A stretch of 64,000 nucleotides of DNA from CAYJLW01 sp964370965 (GCA_964370965.1 CAYJLW010000007.1:1-64000); one strand, 5' to 3'; shown: positions 45,495 to 54,668, counted from the stretch's first letter. Numbers and translations: made by a program. Notes: a model not told the origin generated them from the letters alone.

Positions 45495-45694
45495 TGCACG
45501 TCACGGTGAACGGCGCAGAGAGGGACGTCCCGGACGGCGCCACGGTCGCCGACCTCCTCGCGGAAATGGGGATCGGCCTCCGCTTCGTGGTCGTGGAGCG
45601 CAACGGCGAGCCCGTGCTGGCGGCGGAGTTCCCCTCCACCGTCGTCGGCGACGGCGACCGCCTCGAGGTCGTGAAGCCCACGGCAGGAGGCTGA
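45494..45694 (+). CDS. thiS: Sulfur carrier protein ThiS
   Basis: This 66-residue ubiquitin-fold protein ends in Gly-Gly (PTAGG), which is thiocarboxylated to donate sulfur for the thiazole ring of thiamine. VTVNGAERDVPDGATVADLL, VVVERNG and GDGDRLEVVKP fit the family. AGGAGG seven bases before the ATG supports the start, which overlaps the permease stop. thiG and thiF are not in the window; thiE follows directly. Confidence 0.9.
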   Translation: MHVTVNGAERDVPDGATVADLLAEMGIGLRFVVVERNGEPVLAAEFPSTVVGDGDRLEVVKPTAGG

Positions 45695-45699
45695 CGACC

Positions 45700-46407
45700 G
45701 TGCCGGGCAGGAGCTCCGGTGGCGACGGTGGGTGCGCTCCACCCGGGGCAGCCGACGGAGCGGACCCACCCGCCGCCTCCCCCCGGGACCGCCTCGGCGC
45801 CGCCCGCCTCTACGTCTGCGCCCCACCGACACCGGCGGTCGTCCTCGCCGGCCTCGCCCGGGCGGGTGTCGACGTCCTGCAGCTCCGGGACAAGGACTCC
45901 GAGGCGCAGCCGCAACTCGCCGCCGCCTTGGCGTTCCACGAGGCCGGGGCGCTGTTCGTCCTGAACGACCGAGCGGACCTCGCCGTGGTCGCGGGCGCCG
46001 ACGGCGTCCACGTCGGCCAGGGCGACCTCACGCCCGCCCAGGCCCGCAGCGTCGTGGGCCCGGACCTGATCGTGGGACGCTCCACGCACAGCCTCGAAGA
46101 GGCCCTCGCCGCCATGGACGACCCTGACGTGGACTACTTCTGTTGCGGCCCTTGCTGGGCGACCCCCACGAAGCCGGGCCGCCCCGCCGCCGGCCTCGGC
46201 CTCGTGAGGGCCGTGGCGGCCCGGGTTTCGGCGAAGCCGTGGTTCGCGATCGGCGGCATCGACCTCGGGAACCTCACGGAGGTGCTCGATGCCGGCGCCA
46301 CCCGGGTGGTGGTCGTGCGGGCGATCCTCGATGCCCCCGACCCCGCCGCCGCGGCCGCCGAGCTCGCCGCCGTCTTAGGGGCTCCCGCCTCTGGCGGGTC
46401 CAGTTAG
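45700..46407 (+). CDS. thiE: Thiamine phosphate synthase ThiE
   Basis: ThiE couples the pyrimidine and thiazole halves to thiamine phosphate. The 235 residues have a TIM-barrel pattern: LYVCAPP, VDVLQLRDKD (pyrophosphate site), FVLNDRADLAVVAGADGVHV with GQGDL, IVGRSTHSLEEA, YFCCGPCWATPTKPGR and FAIGGIDLGNL. An N-terminal extension of about 30 Gly/Pro/Ala-rich residues is not part of the family. AGGAGG stands before the GTG. It is five bases after thiS, so the two are one unit, probably co-transcribed with the ABC and SprT genes. Confidence 0.92.
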   Translation: MPGRSSGGDGGCAPPGAADGADPPAASPRDRLGAARLYVCAPPTPAVVLAGLARAGVDVLQLRDKDSEAQPQLAAALAFHEAGALFVLNDRADLAVVAGADGVHVGQGDLTPAQARSVVGPDLIVGRSTHSLEEALAAMDDPDVDYFCCGPCWATPTKPGRPAAGLGLVRAVAARVSAKPWFAIGGIDLGNLTEVLDAGATRVVVVRAILDAPDPAAAAAELAAVLGAPASGGSS

Positions 46408-46433
46408 GTTCTCATAGCATCCTATCGTCCATC

Positions 46434-46439
46434 ATAGTA
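46434..46439 (+). promoter_or_regulatory. Possible -10 box of the ATPase gene
   Basis: TAGTAT lies in an AT-rich stretch (46405-46465) that stands out from its surroundings. It is about 30 bases before the preferred ATG at 46469, with GGAGG at 46461-46465. No clear -35 is seen. Confidence 0.3.
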
Positions 46440-46468
46440 TGTTTGGCCATAGCTTTGAGTGGAGGAAC

Positions 46469-47932
46469 ATGCCTGGGAGTACGGCTGGCAGCGAGGAGCG
46501 CGGACTCATCGAGGCATTCCTCGATGCCGGGACTCCGAGGCCGACGCTCGCGCTGGTCTACGGGCGGCGGCGCATCGGGAAGTCCACCTTGCTCGTGGGT
46601 CTCACCGAAGCGCGCAACGGCTTCTACTTCGAAGCCACGCGCGTCGAGTCCCGGGTCCAGCTTGACCGGCTCGGTGACGCCCTTGGCGATCATCTCGGCG
46701 TCGGTCGCCTGGCTCTCGACGGTTGGGAGGATGCGCTGGGGCGACTTGTCGACCTCGCTCGATCGCGTCCCACCCCGATCGTGTTGGACGAGTTCGGCTA
46801 CGTCGCCGCAGCCGACCCGGCGGTTCCGTCAATCGTCGCAGCCGTCCTGGGACCGGGTGCCCGACGTCGCAGCGCGGGTCGAGCCCGTCTGATCCTGTGC
46901 GGTTCGGCAGTCTCGATCATGAGCGCTCTCATGGCGGGGCAGGCACCGCTGCGGGGTCGGGCCGGTGTCGAGCTTGTCATGCAGCCGGACGATTTCAGGC
47001 ACGCCGCAGGCCGTCTGGCCGATCCGGGTGACCTGAAGTTGGCTGGTCGCGTGTACGCGGTCATCGGCGGGGTGGTCGGCTACGCGACCGACATGGTCGA
47101 CTTCGACCTGCCCGGCAGCGTCAGGGATTTCCGCCGGTGGGTGGCGCGGCGGGTCCTGTCGCCGGCGGCGACCCTGCATCACGAGGCGACCACCTTGCTC
47201 GCCGAGGACCCCTCCCTGGCCGGCTCCAGCCCCGTGCTCCACCACAGCATCCTGAGCATGATCGCCAACGGCTCGGTCACGGCGGGGAACATCGCCAAGC
47301 GCGTGGGCCGCCCGGTCTCGAACCTCGCTCCCGCCTTGAACCAGCTGGTCGACGCCGGGTTCGTCATCCGCCACGAGGACCCTGTACGCAAGCAACGCCC
47401 CACGTATGCCCTCGCGGACCCCTACCTGCAGTTCCACTTCGCGGTCCTGGACCCGAACCGTGCCCTGTTGCGCCATCGTGACCCGGAGGAGGTGTGGACG
47501 TCGGTCCTCGTGCCCCGCTTCGACTCCCAGGTGCGCGGTCCGGTGTTCGAGGAGATGGCCCGGACCTGGGTCGTCCGTTTCGCGTCGCCCGACGCCGTCC
47601 CGGGAACCCGTGCGCATGTGGGCCCGTCCACGGTGAGCATCGAAGGGACGCCATGTCAGCTCGACGTGGTGGTCGCCGACGACGCCGACGGCGACGACAC
47701 GCAGCCCAGTGCGCGGCCGGTGCGGGCGATCGGCGAAGCCAAGGCCGGCGAGGCGCTGACCGTGGGGCACCTCCGGCACCTGGAGACGGCGCGGGCCGCC
47801 CTGGGCGTACGCGCTGCCGATGCCAAGCTCCTGCTGTTCGGGCCCGAGTGCAGCCGCGACCTGACGCGAGCAGCGTCCGCCCGCAGCGACGTGGAGCTCG
47901 TCGACCTCGACCGCCTCTACGGCGGCGACTGA
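46469..47932 (+). CDS. Archaeal-type ATPase with DUF234-like C-terminus
   Basis: This is a 487-residue P-loop ATPase of the archaeal ATPase/DUF234 group often found as accessory genes in actinobacteria. Walker A is in LVYGRRRIGKSTLL (about 30-43), Walker B in PIVLDEFGY, and sensor 1 in RLILCGSAVS. A winged-helix region (NGSVTAGNIAKRVGRPVSNL) and a C-terminal nuclease-like domain with FEEMARTWVVRF and RAIGEAKAGEALTVG follow. ATG 46469 is preferred because of GGAGG; 46439 is an in-frame alternative. The AT-rich upstream region and the family's patchy spread suggest transfer. Its function is unknown. Confidence 0.78.
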   Translation: MPGSTAGSEERGLIEAFLDAGTPRPTLALVYGRRRIGKSTLLVGLTEARNGFYFEATRVESRVQLDRLGDALGDHLGVGRLALDGWEDALGRLVDLARSRPTPIVLDEFGYVAAADPAVPSIVAAVLGPGARRRSAGRARLILCGSAVSIMSALMAGQAPLRGRAGVELVMQPDDFRHAAGRLADPGDLKLAGRVYAVIGGVVGYATDMVDFDLPGSVRDFRRWVARRVLSPAATLHHEATTLLAEDPSLAGSSPVLHHSILSMIANGSVTAGNIAKRVGRPVSNLAPALNQLVDAGFVIRHEDPVRKQRPTYALADPYLQFHFAVLDPNRALLRHRDPEEVWTSVLVPRFDSQVRGPVFEEMARTWVVRFASPDAVPGTRAHVGPSTVSIEGTPCQLDVVVADDADGDDTQPSARPVRAIGEAKAGEALTVGHLRHLETARAALGVRAADAKLLLFGPECSRDLTRAASARSDVELVDLDRLYGGD

Positions 47933-48050
47933 GCTCGAGGCTGCGGCGGCCCCGGCCCCGTCCCGCGGCCGGACGCGGAGTGCCTCGGTGTCAAGGACCA
48001 GCACCTCGTCCACCCCGCGGCCGCCGAGTTCGCCGCCGCCCTCTGACGGC

Positions 48051-48087
48051 GGTCGAGAGGGGGGGCCGCCCTTCCCCCCCTCCGACC
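48051..48087. terminator. GC hairpin between convergent genes
   Basis: GGTCG-A-GAGGGGGGG pairs with CCCCCCCTC-CGACC around CCGCCCTT, a stem of 14 pairs with one bulge. It separates the ATPase gene from the end of the convergent large secreted-protein gene. The 47933-48050 stretch before it shows no gene. Confidence 0.5.
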
Positions 48088-48090
48088 TGG

Positions 48091-51000
48091 CTAGGACACG
48101 GTCACGTCGTCGGTGCTGACGGACGCGATCGTGTAGGCCTGCTCGTTGTCCGACTCGCCCGAGGAGTCCCCGGAGTCGTCGCTGTAGCACACCTGCATCA
48201 CCCGGTAGGTGCCGGGGAAGCCGTAGGTGTGGCTGAACGTGGTGGTGTTGGACTCCACGGCGTCGCCGTCGCCGGGGTACCAGATGCACTGGTCGCCGGA
48301 GGTGGATCCGCCGGTCACGGACACGCCCCTGCCCGACGGCGTCGCCGTGAGGGAACCGGGGTTCTTGCCCCCGTTGCCGGAGGCGTCGTAGGCGTACTCG
48401 GTGGTCCACTTCGTCTTCCACCTGCCGGCCAGGACCTTGCGCTCCACCTCGACGTCGAGCTCGAAGCCGCCCGTGGCGCTGGGCGTGGGATCGGCCGTGA
48501 TCCGCCAGTTCTGGCAGACCGTGCCGTAGTTCTCGTCGATCATCTCGCGCACGAAGCGGACCTGGCCGTTGGCGTAGTAGCCCACGAGGTACACCTCGAT
48601 GCGGCCGCCGCCGCCGCTGCGCCCGGACATCTTGAGGTACGTGCCGTCGTCGAGGGTGCCGAAGGAGCCGGACGTCTCCGTGCTCTCTCCTATGCACCAG
48701 TAGGTCATCGTGAGCGTCTCGGCGGACCCCGAGCTCGAGGACGCGGTGTGGTCCGGCAGGACCCAGCGGTCGTTCACGTCGAGGCCGCTCCACGTGGTCT
48801 CGGCGTCGGGGAGGTCCCGGGACTTGTAGTTGGTCCCGTACACCGTCCACCAGAGGGCGCCGCCCACGTCCCAGAGCGCCTCCCAACCCACCATCCAGTT
48901 CGTGCTCATCTCGTCCTCGATGTCCTTGTGCAGGAGCGGGTCGAACTCGAAGATGCCCCAGATCTCGTCTCCGTCGTCCTCGAAGGTGCTCCACTGGCCG
49001 GAGTCCGTGAGGTCGCTCATGGTCGCGGTCGTCTGCGGGATGTTCCCGGCGTTGTTGTTGAGGTCGTCGGGGTCGACGAGGCCGACGGTCTTGCGCTCGT
49101 TCTGGACGTTGGAGTACCAGTCGACGCCGAGGCCGTCGTTGATGTGGGCGACGTCGTCGTGCGCCCAGAGGCCGTTCTCGGTGGTCTGCGTGCCGCTGTT
49201 GTCGTAGTACGTCTCCCGGAACGACACCGACGCGTCCCCGCCGCCGGAGAGCTCGCTGGAGTCCATCGTGATCGTGGCCTTGAGCGAGTCGATGGCGAAG
49301 CTCAGCCGGCTGGCGTCCTCCCACCTCGCCTCGATGGGGACGTCCACGTCGATGCAGGCTTCGCTGTCGTTGTCGGTCACGATGTGCTGCTGCATGCCGG
49401 GCATGAGGGCGTCCACGGACCCGTCGGTCTCGCCGTCGGTCTCGAGACGGACCTTGGTCGACTGCCACCACGGCCAGTCGTACTCGCCGCCGTCGTCGCT
49501 GAAGCCGCCTCCGCCCATGAGGCGGTCGTACCAGATGTTGTGCCAGTGACCGTCGACGCGGTTGTCCATCTCGATGGCGACGTCCTGCACCGACGAGTGC
49601 AGGTCGACGCCGGCGTCCACGTAGAGCTGGCGGAGCTCGTCGTCGTCCCGGGGACCCTGGGCGGACCAGCCCGTGGGGTCCGAGCCCGGGTAGACGTGGG
49701 CGTCGATCGCCGGGTCGCTGAAGTCCGAGCAGTCGCCGGCCCGGTAGGCGGTGGGCGTCCAGCCGTAGGTGGGGCTCCACATCTCGCCGTCCACGTGGAG
49801 CTGGTTGCTGAGGTTGGTCACGGCGACCCGGTAGTTCGGGATGTAGTTGTCCTCGTGGGACGACTCGGACTCGTCGCCGCGGCGGGCCTGGCAGGTCGTG
49901 TCCACCGTGTCGTCGACGGCGAGGCACTCCCAGCGCTCGAACGTGATGTCCTCCAGAGCCCGGCCGGAGTCGTCGGTGAGGTCGAGGTCCACGGCCGTGA
50001 AGCCGTCACGCATGCGGCTGTCGAGGCGGCCCTGGAGGGTGAAGTACTCCGGCACCTGGTCGAGGTGGACGTACGTGCGGGTCACGCGCCCGTCGGTGAG
50101 CCCGTCGGCGGTGTCCGAGAGGAGGTCGACGTCGAGGTCGCCGAAGGACCCCCCCGTGGAAAGGAGCTGGGCCGTGCCCCAGAACCACTCGGTCTGGTCG
50201 TAGATGCGGTCCCCCGTGGTCCGGCAGTTCGTGACGTCCTGGTTGCCGCCGTCCCCGCAGGTCTTCAGCCGGGGCTGGCGCAGTTCCAGCCAGGTCGGGA
50301 AAGCGATGTGCAAGGCGACGTCGGTGCCGTTGTAGGCGTCCGTCGCCATGTACATGGCGGCGTTGATCCCGGAGCTGGTCGGGATCTCGACGGGGTCGGG
50401 CTCCAGGTACATCGTCTGTTGCACCTCGCCCCGGCCCCCGATGCGCACCCGGCCCTCGAGCTCGGCCTGGGGCGACGAGTCGGGCACCTCCTGTTCGGAG
50501 TCGACGCCGGGCGCCGGGTCGACGGTGTGGCTGGTGCCCAGGTTCGGGCAGGGCTCGCGCACGAGCTCGGCGAGGGCGTAGTCGCCGGCGGCGGCGGCCA
50601 GGACGCTCTCGTGGCCGCCGTTCGGGTTGCCCACCACGTATTCCTCGCTCGTGGAGTCCCAGGGCAGCGTCACCTGTGCCTGCACGTCGACGCTGTGGTC
50701 GTTGGTGAGGTAGCGGATCGTGCCGTCCACCCAGGAGGCGGTGGTGTCGGTGCCGTTGTCGGTGTAGAGGCCGAGGCCGAGCTCCGGGTGGGTCGGGTCG
50801 GTGGCGGCGTCCAGGCAGACGTCGGTGATCTTGAAGCTCGACACGTCCGAGCGGGCGAGGGCCGCCGTGTTCAGCTCCTGCAGCTTCGCCTCCACGCCCC
50901 AGGTCTCGGCCTCGACCGGGTGCGGGTTTTCCTCGTTCTGGGGCTCGGCGTCGAGGCGGAGGACAGCGTGGACGAACTCGTCACGGGGCGTGAAGTCCGG

Positions 51001-53646
51001 GCCGGCGTCGGAGCGGAACGGGTCGTCGGTGAGGTCTCCCGGCGTCGGGTCCGGGATGGGCAGCATGGCCACGCCGGTGAGGGACTGCTGGTCGGGCGGG
51101 CCCATGTCCTTCACGACGGTGGCCGCCACCCCCGTGACCGGGCTGCAGACGTCGGTCCAGACGAAGGTCCAGAACATCCCCACGTGCACGAGGGAGAGGA
51201 CCCGCTTGCACGTGGTGGCCTCCATGCGGGAGAGCGTGCCGTTGGCGTCGGTGCTCCACCACACCTTCATCGCCCCCGGGATCGTGGCGGCGACCCGGCC
51301 CCGGAGACGGAGGCCGCGCATGCGGTCATCGGCGCTCGTGGTCGTGACACCGAGCTCGACCCGCATCGACGCGTCGGACGTGTAGTACACGAAGCGCTCC
51401 GTGGCGCTGAGCTCGGCGGTGAGCTTGGCGTCGCCGGGGATGCCGTCGGTCGTGCTCGATGCCGTGCCGATCCAGCCCGCCGCCCGGATCCGCTGCTTGG
51501 AGGCCGACGTGGCGGACTCCTTCATCTCCAGGACCATGGCGGCGTCCGTGGAGGCGTCCGCCCCCGTGGAGTCCCGCAGGCTCCAGTCGGCCTTGATCTC
51601 GTCGCCGTCCTCGTCGACGTCCTGGAGGTCCACCTCGACGTCCATCTGGTCGGGGACGTCCTCGAGGACGGACCACACCTTCGTGCGGTAGCCGTCGGCG
51701 GCCACGAGGTCGGCCTGCACGCCGAACTTGCCCAGGCCGCTGCTGGTCACGCTCACGGAGCGGTCGCCGTTGGCGGCCAGGTCCGAGACGTCGTAGGCGA
51801 GGCGCTGGGCCCCCGAGACGTTCCCGGCGACGACGTAGCTCGCCGTCGCCGCGGACTCGTCGCTCCAGTAGCGGACGAACTCCCCGGTGAGGGGGCCGAA
51901 GTGGGTGCCCTGGGTGGCGCCGATGTCGGAGGGGACGGCGCTCATGGCGTCGTACGGGGAGCTGAGGCGGTCGACGTTGCCGTCGCCGTCGGCGTCGAGA
52001 TCGACGTCGACGGTGCCGTTGCCGTCGGTGTCGGCGGCCATCACGTTGCCCACACGGATGCGCGCCCCGAGCGTGCCCAGGGTGGACGTGCACGTCGCCG
52101 AGCCCCACTCGTCCTCGCAGGCGCGGACGTCGACGTCGACGAGAGTCGAGGTGATCTCGCCGGGGTCGATCACGCCGCTGCCGTCGGTGTCGCTGCCCGC
52201 GAGGTCCGAGCGCATGTCGATCGTGGCCCGCTCCGGCAGGGCGGGGACGTCGAAGGCGGCGTACACGTCACGGGCGGTCTCCTCCGCGGGCGTGGAGGCC
52301 ACGGCCCCGGAGATCGCGGGGGTGGAGTCGGCCTCCCTGAGGAGCTCGATGCGCCCGTGGGGCATCTCGTCGGCGACGCCGTCGGCGTTCGTGTCGAGAC
52401 CGTCGTTGGCGCCGTCGCCGTCGACGTCCTCGTCGACGCCCTCGAAGTTCATCTGCAGCGCCGAAGGCGGGGACTTCGCCGTCACGTCGGCGTAGAGGGT
52501 CTGGGTGTCGGCGGTGCCGTCGCCGTCCGTGTCGGCCTCCACGTCGACGTCGACCTCGAGCGCCGTGGGGGCGACGCCGTCGGTGATCGCGGGGTCGTGA
52601 CCGAGGGCGATGTCGCTGTACGGCGAGGTGGTGGTGCAGTCCTGCGCCGTCACGAAGCCGACCGCCCCGGGGAACCCGATCGTGTCGTAGTCGCCGTCGC
52701 CGTCGCTGTCGGCGGACTGGCCGGTGTAGCCCACGCGGGCTTCGAGGCCGTCGGCGGTGACCCGGACGTTCATGTCCGACCAGGGCGTGTTCCCCCAGGA
52801 CGAGCTCAGGGTCCCGACCTCGGGGACCGGGATCGCCCCCACGGCGTCCATCGTGTTCAGGCCCACCCCGACGTGGTACGTCTCGTTGTCCCAGAAGTAC
52901 GAGAGGCGGGTGAGCGCCGGCCAGTAGGCGGTGTAGGCGGTGCCGTCGGCCCACACCGACGGCGTCCCGGCGCTGCCGCTCGTGTCCCAGTAGAGCTGCA
53001 TGACCTGCGTGCCCGTGGAGTACGTGATGTTCACGTCCACCGTCACCCAGCCCGGCGGAATGGGCTTGGGCGCGATGCCCGCCGTGTCCTCGGTCTCCTG
53101 CACGACACTGAAGTCGAGGAAGAGGTAGCTGAAGATGTTCGTCCAGCCCCCCCAAGCCGACGAGTACGCCTTCCCGAAGCGGGACTGGTAGAGCTCGTCG
53201 AGGTAGAGGGCGGCGTCCATCATGCGCTCGATGGCGAAGCTCCCCCACGAAGAGGTGTAGAGCACCCCCCAGCGCGAGTAGTCGATGCGGAAGTCGTATC
53301 CACCGTCGCCGTCGAAGTCGAACTGCGTGTAGTCCTTGATCCCGTCGCCGGTGGCGTCGATCGGCGTCCCGACGTACGCGCTCGTGGCGTAGGTCGTCCC
53401 GCTCGCGGGGTCCGTGAGCGACCAGCTCGTGGAGAGGTCGAGGCCGGTGAGCGTGCCCGTCCCCCCGCCCGTGTAGGGGCATCCGAACACGAAGTCGGCC
53501 GCGGCGGGCCGGCCCCCGCCCAGCACCAGGGCGGCCACTAGAGCGAGGGGGACGGCGAGCGCCCCCACGAGGCATGCCAGGCGGGACAGGCGACGGCGTC
53601 CCGGGCTGTGCGACGGGCGGCGGAACGGGCGGGGAGAACCAGCCAT
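48091..53646 (-). CDS. Very large secreted protein with Asp-rich calcium-type motifs and a PKD-like end
   Basis: This 1851-residue protein has an N-terminal signal (basic stretch, then LVGALAVPLALVAALVLGGG and AAA). I recognise no enzyme domain. Asp-rich calcium-binding-like motifs lie near residues 315 (DSDGDGDYD), 370 (DTDGDGTADTQ), 407-418, 490 (DTDGSGVIDPGE, EF-hand-like) and 538-555. A PKD-like domain is near 1790 (WYPGDGD, FSHTYGFPGTYRV). The middle is rich in aromatic/Thr/Ser beta-type sequence with scattered Cys. GAGGGG seven bases before the ATG supports the start. A lone gene with its own promoter; the build suggests an extracellular or surface-layer/adhesin-like protein. Confidence 0.85.
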   Translation of the reverse strand: MAGSPRPFRRPSHSPGRRRLSRLACLVGALAVPLALVAALVLGGGRPAAADFVFGCPYTGGGTGTLTGLDLSTSWSLTDPASGTTYATSAYVGTPIDATGDGIKDYTQFDFDGDGGYDFRIDYSRWGVLYTSSWGSFAIERMMDAALYLDELYQSRFGKAYSSAWGGWTNIFSYLFLDFSVVQETEDTAGIAPKPIPPGWVTVDVNITYSTGTQVMQLYWDTSGSAGTPSVWADGTAYTAYWPALTRLSYFWDNETYHVGVGLNTMDAVGAIPVPEVGTLSSSWGNTPWSDMNVRVTADGLEARVGYTGQSADSDGDGDYDTIGFPGAVGFVTAQDCTTTSPYSDIALGHDPAITDGVAPTALEVDVDVEADTDGDGTADTQTLYADVTAKSPPSALQMNFEGVDEDVDGDGANDGLDTNADGVADEMPHGRIELLREADSTPAISGAVASTPAEETARDVYAAFDVPALPERATIDMRSDLAGSDTDGSGVIDPGEITSTLVDVDVRACEDEWGSATCTSTLGTLGARIRVGNVMAADTDGNGTVDVDLDADGDGNVDRLSSPYDAMSAVPSDIGATQGTHFGPLTGEFVRYWSDESAATASYVVAGNVSGAQRLAYDVSDLAANGDRSVSVTSSGLGKFGVQADLVAADGYRTKVWSVLEDVPDQMDVEVDLQDVDEDGDEIKADWSLRDSTGADASTDAAMVLEMKESATSASKQRIRAAGWIGTASSTTDGIPGDAKLTAELSATERFVYYTSDASMRVELGVTTTSADDRMRGLRLRGRVAATIPGAMKVWWSTDANGTLSRMEATTCKRVLSLVHVGMFWTFVWTDVCSPVTGVAATVVKDMGPPDQQSLTGVAMLPIPDPTPGDLTDDPFRSDAGPDFTPRDEFVHAVLRLDAEPQNEENPHPVEAETWGVEAKLQELNTAALARSDVSSFKITDVCLDAATDPTHPELGLGLYTDNGTDTTASWVDGTIRYLTNDHSVDVQAQVTLPWDSTSEEYVVGNPNGGHESVLAAAAGDYALAELVREPCPNLGTSHTVDPAPGVDSEQEVPDSSPQAELEGRVRIGGRGEVQQTMYLEPDPVEIPTSSGINAAMYMATDAYNGTDVALHIAFPTWLELRQPRLKTCGDGGNQDVTNCRTTGDRIYDQTEWFWGTAQLLSTGGSFGDLDVDLLSDTADGLTDGRVTRTYVHLDQVPEYFTLQGRLDSRMRDGFTAVDLDLTDDSGRALEDITFERWECLAVDDTVDTTCQARRGDESESSHEDNYIPNYRVAVTNLSNQLHVDGEMWSPTYGWTPTAYRAGDCSDFSDPAIDAHVYPGSDPTGWSAQGPRDDDELRQLYVDAGVDLHSSVQDVAIEMDNRVDGHWHNIWYDRLMGGGGFSDDGGEYDWPWWQSTKVRLETDGETDGSVDALMPGMQQHIVTDNDSEACIDVDVPIEARWEDASRLSFAIDSLKATITMDSSELSGGGDASVSFRETYYDNSGTQTTENGLWAHDDVAHINDGLGVDWYSNVQNERKTVGLVDPDDLNNNAGNIPQTTATMSDLTDSGQWSTFEDDGDEIWGIFEFDPLLHKDIEDEMSTNWMVGWEALWDVGGALWWTVYGTNYKSRDLPDAETTWSGLDVNDRWVLPDHTASSSSGSAETLTMTYWCIGESTETSGSFGTLDDGTYLKMSGRSGGGGRIEVYLVGYYANGQVRFVREMIDENYGTVCQNWRITADPTPSATGGFELDVEVERKVLAGRWKTKWTTEYAYDASGNGGKNPGSLTATPSGRGVSVTGGSTSGDQCIWYPGDGDAVESNTTTFSHTYGFPGTYRVMQVCYSDDSGDSSGESDNEQAYTIASVSTDDVTVS

Positions 53647-53678
53647 GAGAGAACCCCTCTTCGTCTTCGGCGGGCCCT

Positions 53679-53707
53679 ATCGTATTCGTTAGAGGCCGAT
53701 CAGTCAC
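53679..53707 (-). promoter_or_regulatory. Promoter of the large secreted-protein gene
   Basis: On the minus strand, GTGACT (53707-53702) and TACGAT (53684-53679) are separated by exactly 17 bases, and the ATG follows about 33 bases later. The surrounding 53650-53790 is AT-richer than the rest of the window. Confidence 0.5.
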
Positions 53708-53864
53708 CTGGTAATAAATGTTAGGAAACTGTGAGGATCCCGTAAGCAGGGTATTGATCTGCGCTGTTAGGTCGCTATCTACCCCTATGTCCGACTTCAG
53801 TGGCCCATGAGTCGTCTAGGTCGGGCGCATCAGGCGGGGCAGGGGGCGTGGCGAGCGCCCAGGG

Positions 53865-53903
53865 GACGAAGGAGCGGGAGGACGAAGGAGCGGGAGGACG
53901 AAG
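53865..53903. repeat. 16-bp tandem repeat, about 2.4 copies
   Basis: GACGAAGGAGCGGGAG occurs at 53865-53880 and 53881-53896, then GACGAAG at 53897. It lies in a 300-bp stretch (53650-53954) without a convincing gene. Confidence 0.7.
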
Positions 53904-53954
53904 CGCATCGCGGGCCCGGCGGCGTGTCCCAGGTCGGGCCGGACTTCCCTCAGG

Positions 53955-54374
53955 TCAGGCGTCGGCCGGGAGGAGCCGGAACGCGCCCGCTCCCTTCAGG
54001 GGACGGAGCGCACGGAAGTGACGCTCGTCGAGAGTCGCCACGTCCGCCGTGTGGAGCCTGTGCGCGAGGACGACGAGCGAGGCGTCGGCCAGCCCGATGC
54101 CGAGGTCCGCGTACTTCTCGGCCACGCGCGCCGCTTCGCCTTCGGCGCCCGCCCACCACTCGACGAGGTAGGAGCCTGCGACGAGATCCGCCCGCCACGC
54201 CCGTTGCGCCCTCCGTCCGGCTCGGGCCTCGATGAGATGGTCGATCTCGGCGACGACCAACGGGGTTGTCGCCAGCTCCGGACGCCCGGCCTCGTACCAC
54301 TCACGGACTCGCCCGTGGGAACGGTCACGGGCATCCGCCAAGGCATACACAACCGACGTGTCGACGACGATCAC
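53955..54374 (-). CDS. vapC: VapC-type PIN-domain ribonuclease toxin
   Basis: This is a 139-residue PIN-domain protein. The four acidic sites are visible: Asp in IVVDTSVVYALAD (about 5), Glu in VVAEIDHL, and Asp residues in GLADASLVVLAHRL and DVATLDERHF. VapC toxins cut tRNA or rRNA. The start overlaps the stop of the ribbon-helix-helix antitoxin gene by four bases, giving the standard antitoxin-toxin operon. It is intact, unlike the frameshifted relative at 9728. Confidence 0.88.
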   Translation of the reverse strand: MIVVDTSVVYALADARDRSHGRVREWYEAGRPELATTPLVVAEIDHLIEARAGRRAQRAWRADLVAGSYLVEWWAGAEGEAARVAEKYADLGIGLADASLVVLAHRLHTADVATLDERHFRALRPLKGAGAFRLLPADA

Positions 54375-54598
54375 GCCTCGCCGAAACCGGTCTCGCGCAA
54401 GTGGCGATCGACGTCGTCGGCGACGCCCCCGGGCCCTTCTCCGACGCCGATGGCCGTGATCCCGGGCCGGTGGAACCCCGACACGGCAGCCCGCAGGGCC
54501 CGCCTGATCACCTCGGCCTTCGTGACCCCCACCTGGGCGGACACGACGTCGAGGGCCCGGTCGAGGTCCTCGTCCAGGTAGATGCTCGTCTTCTTCAC
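54371..54598 (-). CDS. vapB: Ribbon-helix-helix antitoxin VapB
   Basis: This 75-residue protein has a ribbon-helix-helix N-terminus: KKTSIYLDEDLDRALDVV (beta-strand, helix A) and VGVTKAEVIRRALRAAV (helix B). The C-terminal part should wrap the toxin. The GTG at 54598 lies directly after a 12-bp palindrome, so the pair is probably autoregulated by binding its own promoter. Confidence 0.85.
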   Translation of the reverse strand: MKKTSIYLDEDLDRALDVVSAQVGVTKAEVIRRALRAAVSGFHRPGITAIGVGEGPGGVADDVDRHLRETGFGEA

Positions 54599-54610
54599 AC
54601 CCTATAGGGT
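54599..54610. promoter_or_regulatory. VapB operator and -10 region
   Basis: ACCCTATAGGGT is a perfect 12-bp palindrome touching the vapB start codon. Its TATAGG/CCTATA centre can also serve as a -10 box, which would make repression and a leaderless start overlap. Confidence 0.55.
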
Positions 54611-54668
54611 ACCACCCGTCCCTGGCGGCGACGAGGGGGGCGGTGGGGGTCGAGCGGGGAGCCCCCCG

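Noticed and set aside
47494..53541. 2015-codon open frame on the plus strand opposite the large secreted protein
   Set aside because: It is a shadow caused by GC-rich codon bias. Its product has no domain or signal, while the minus-strand frame has a signal peptide, a ribosome site and recognisable motifs.
54018..54581. 187-codon frame antisense to vapBC
   Set aside because: VapB and VapC on the minus strand have clear motifs, overlap and an operator; the plus-strand frame is a shadow.
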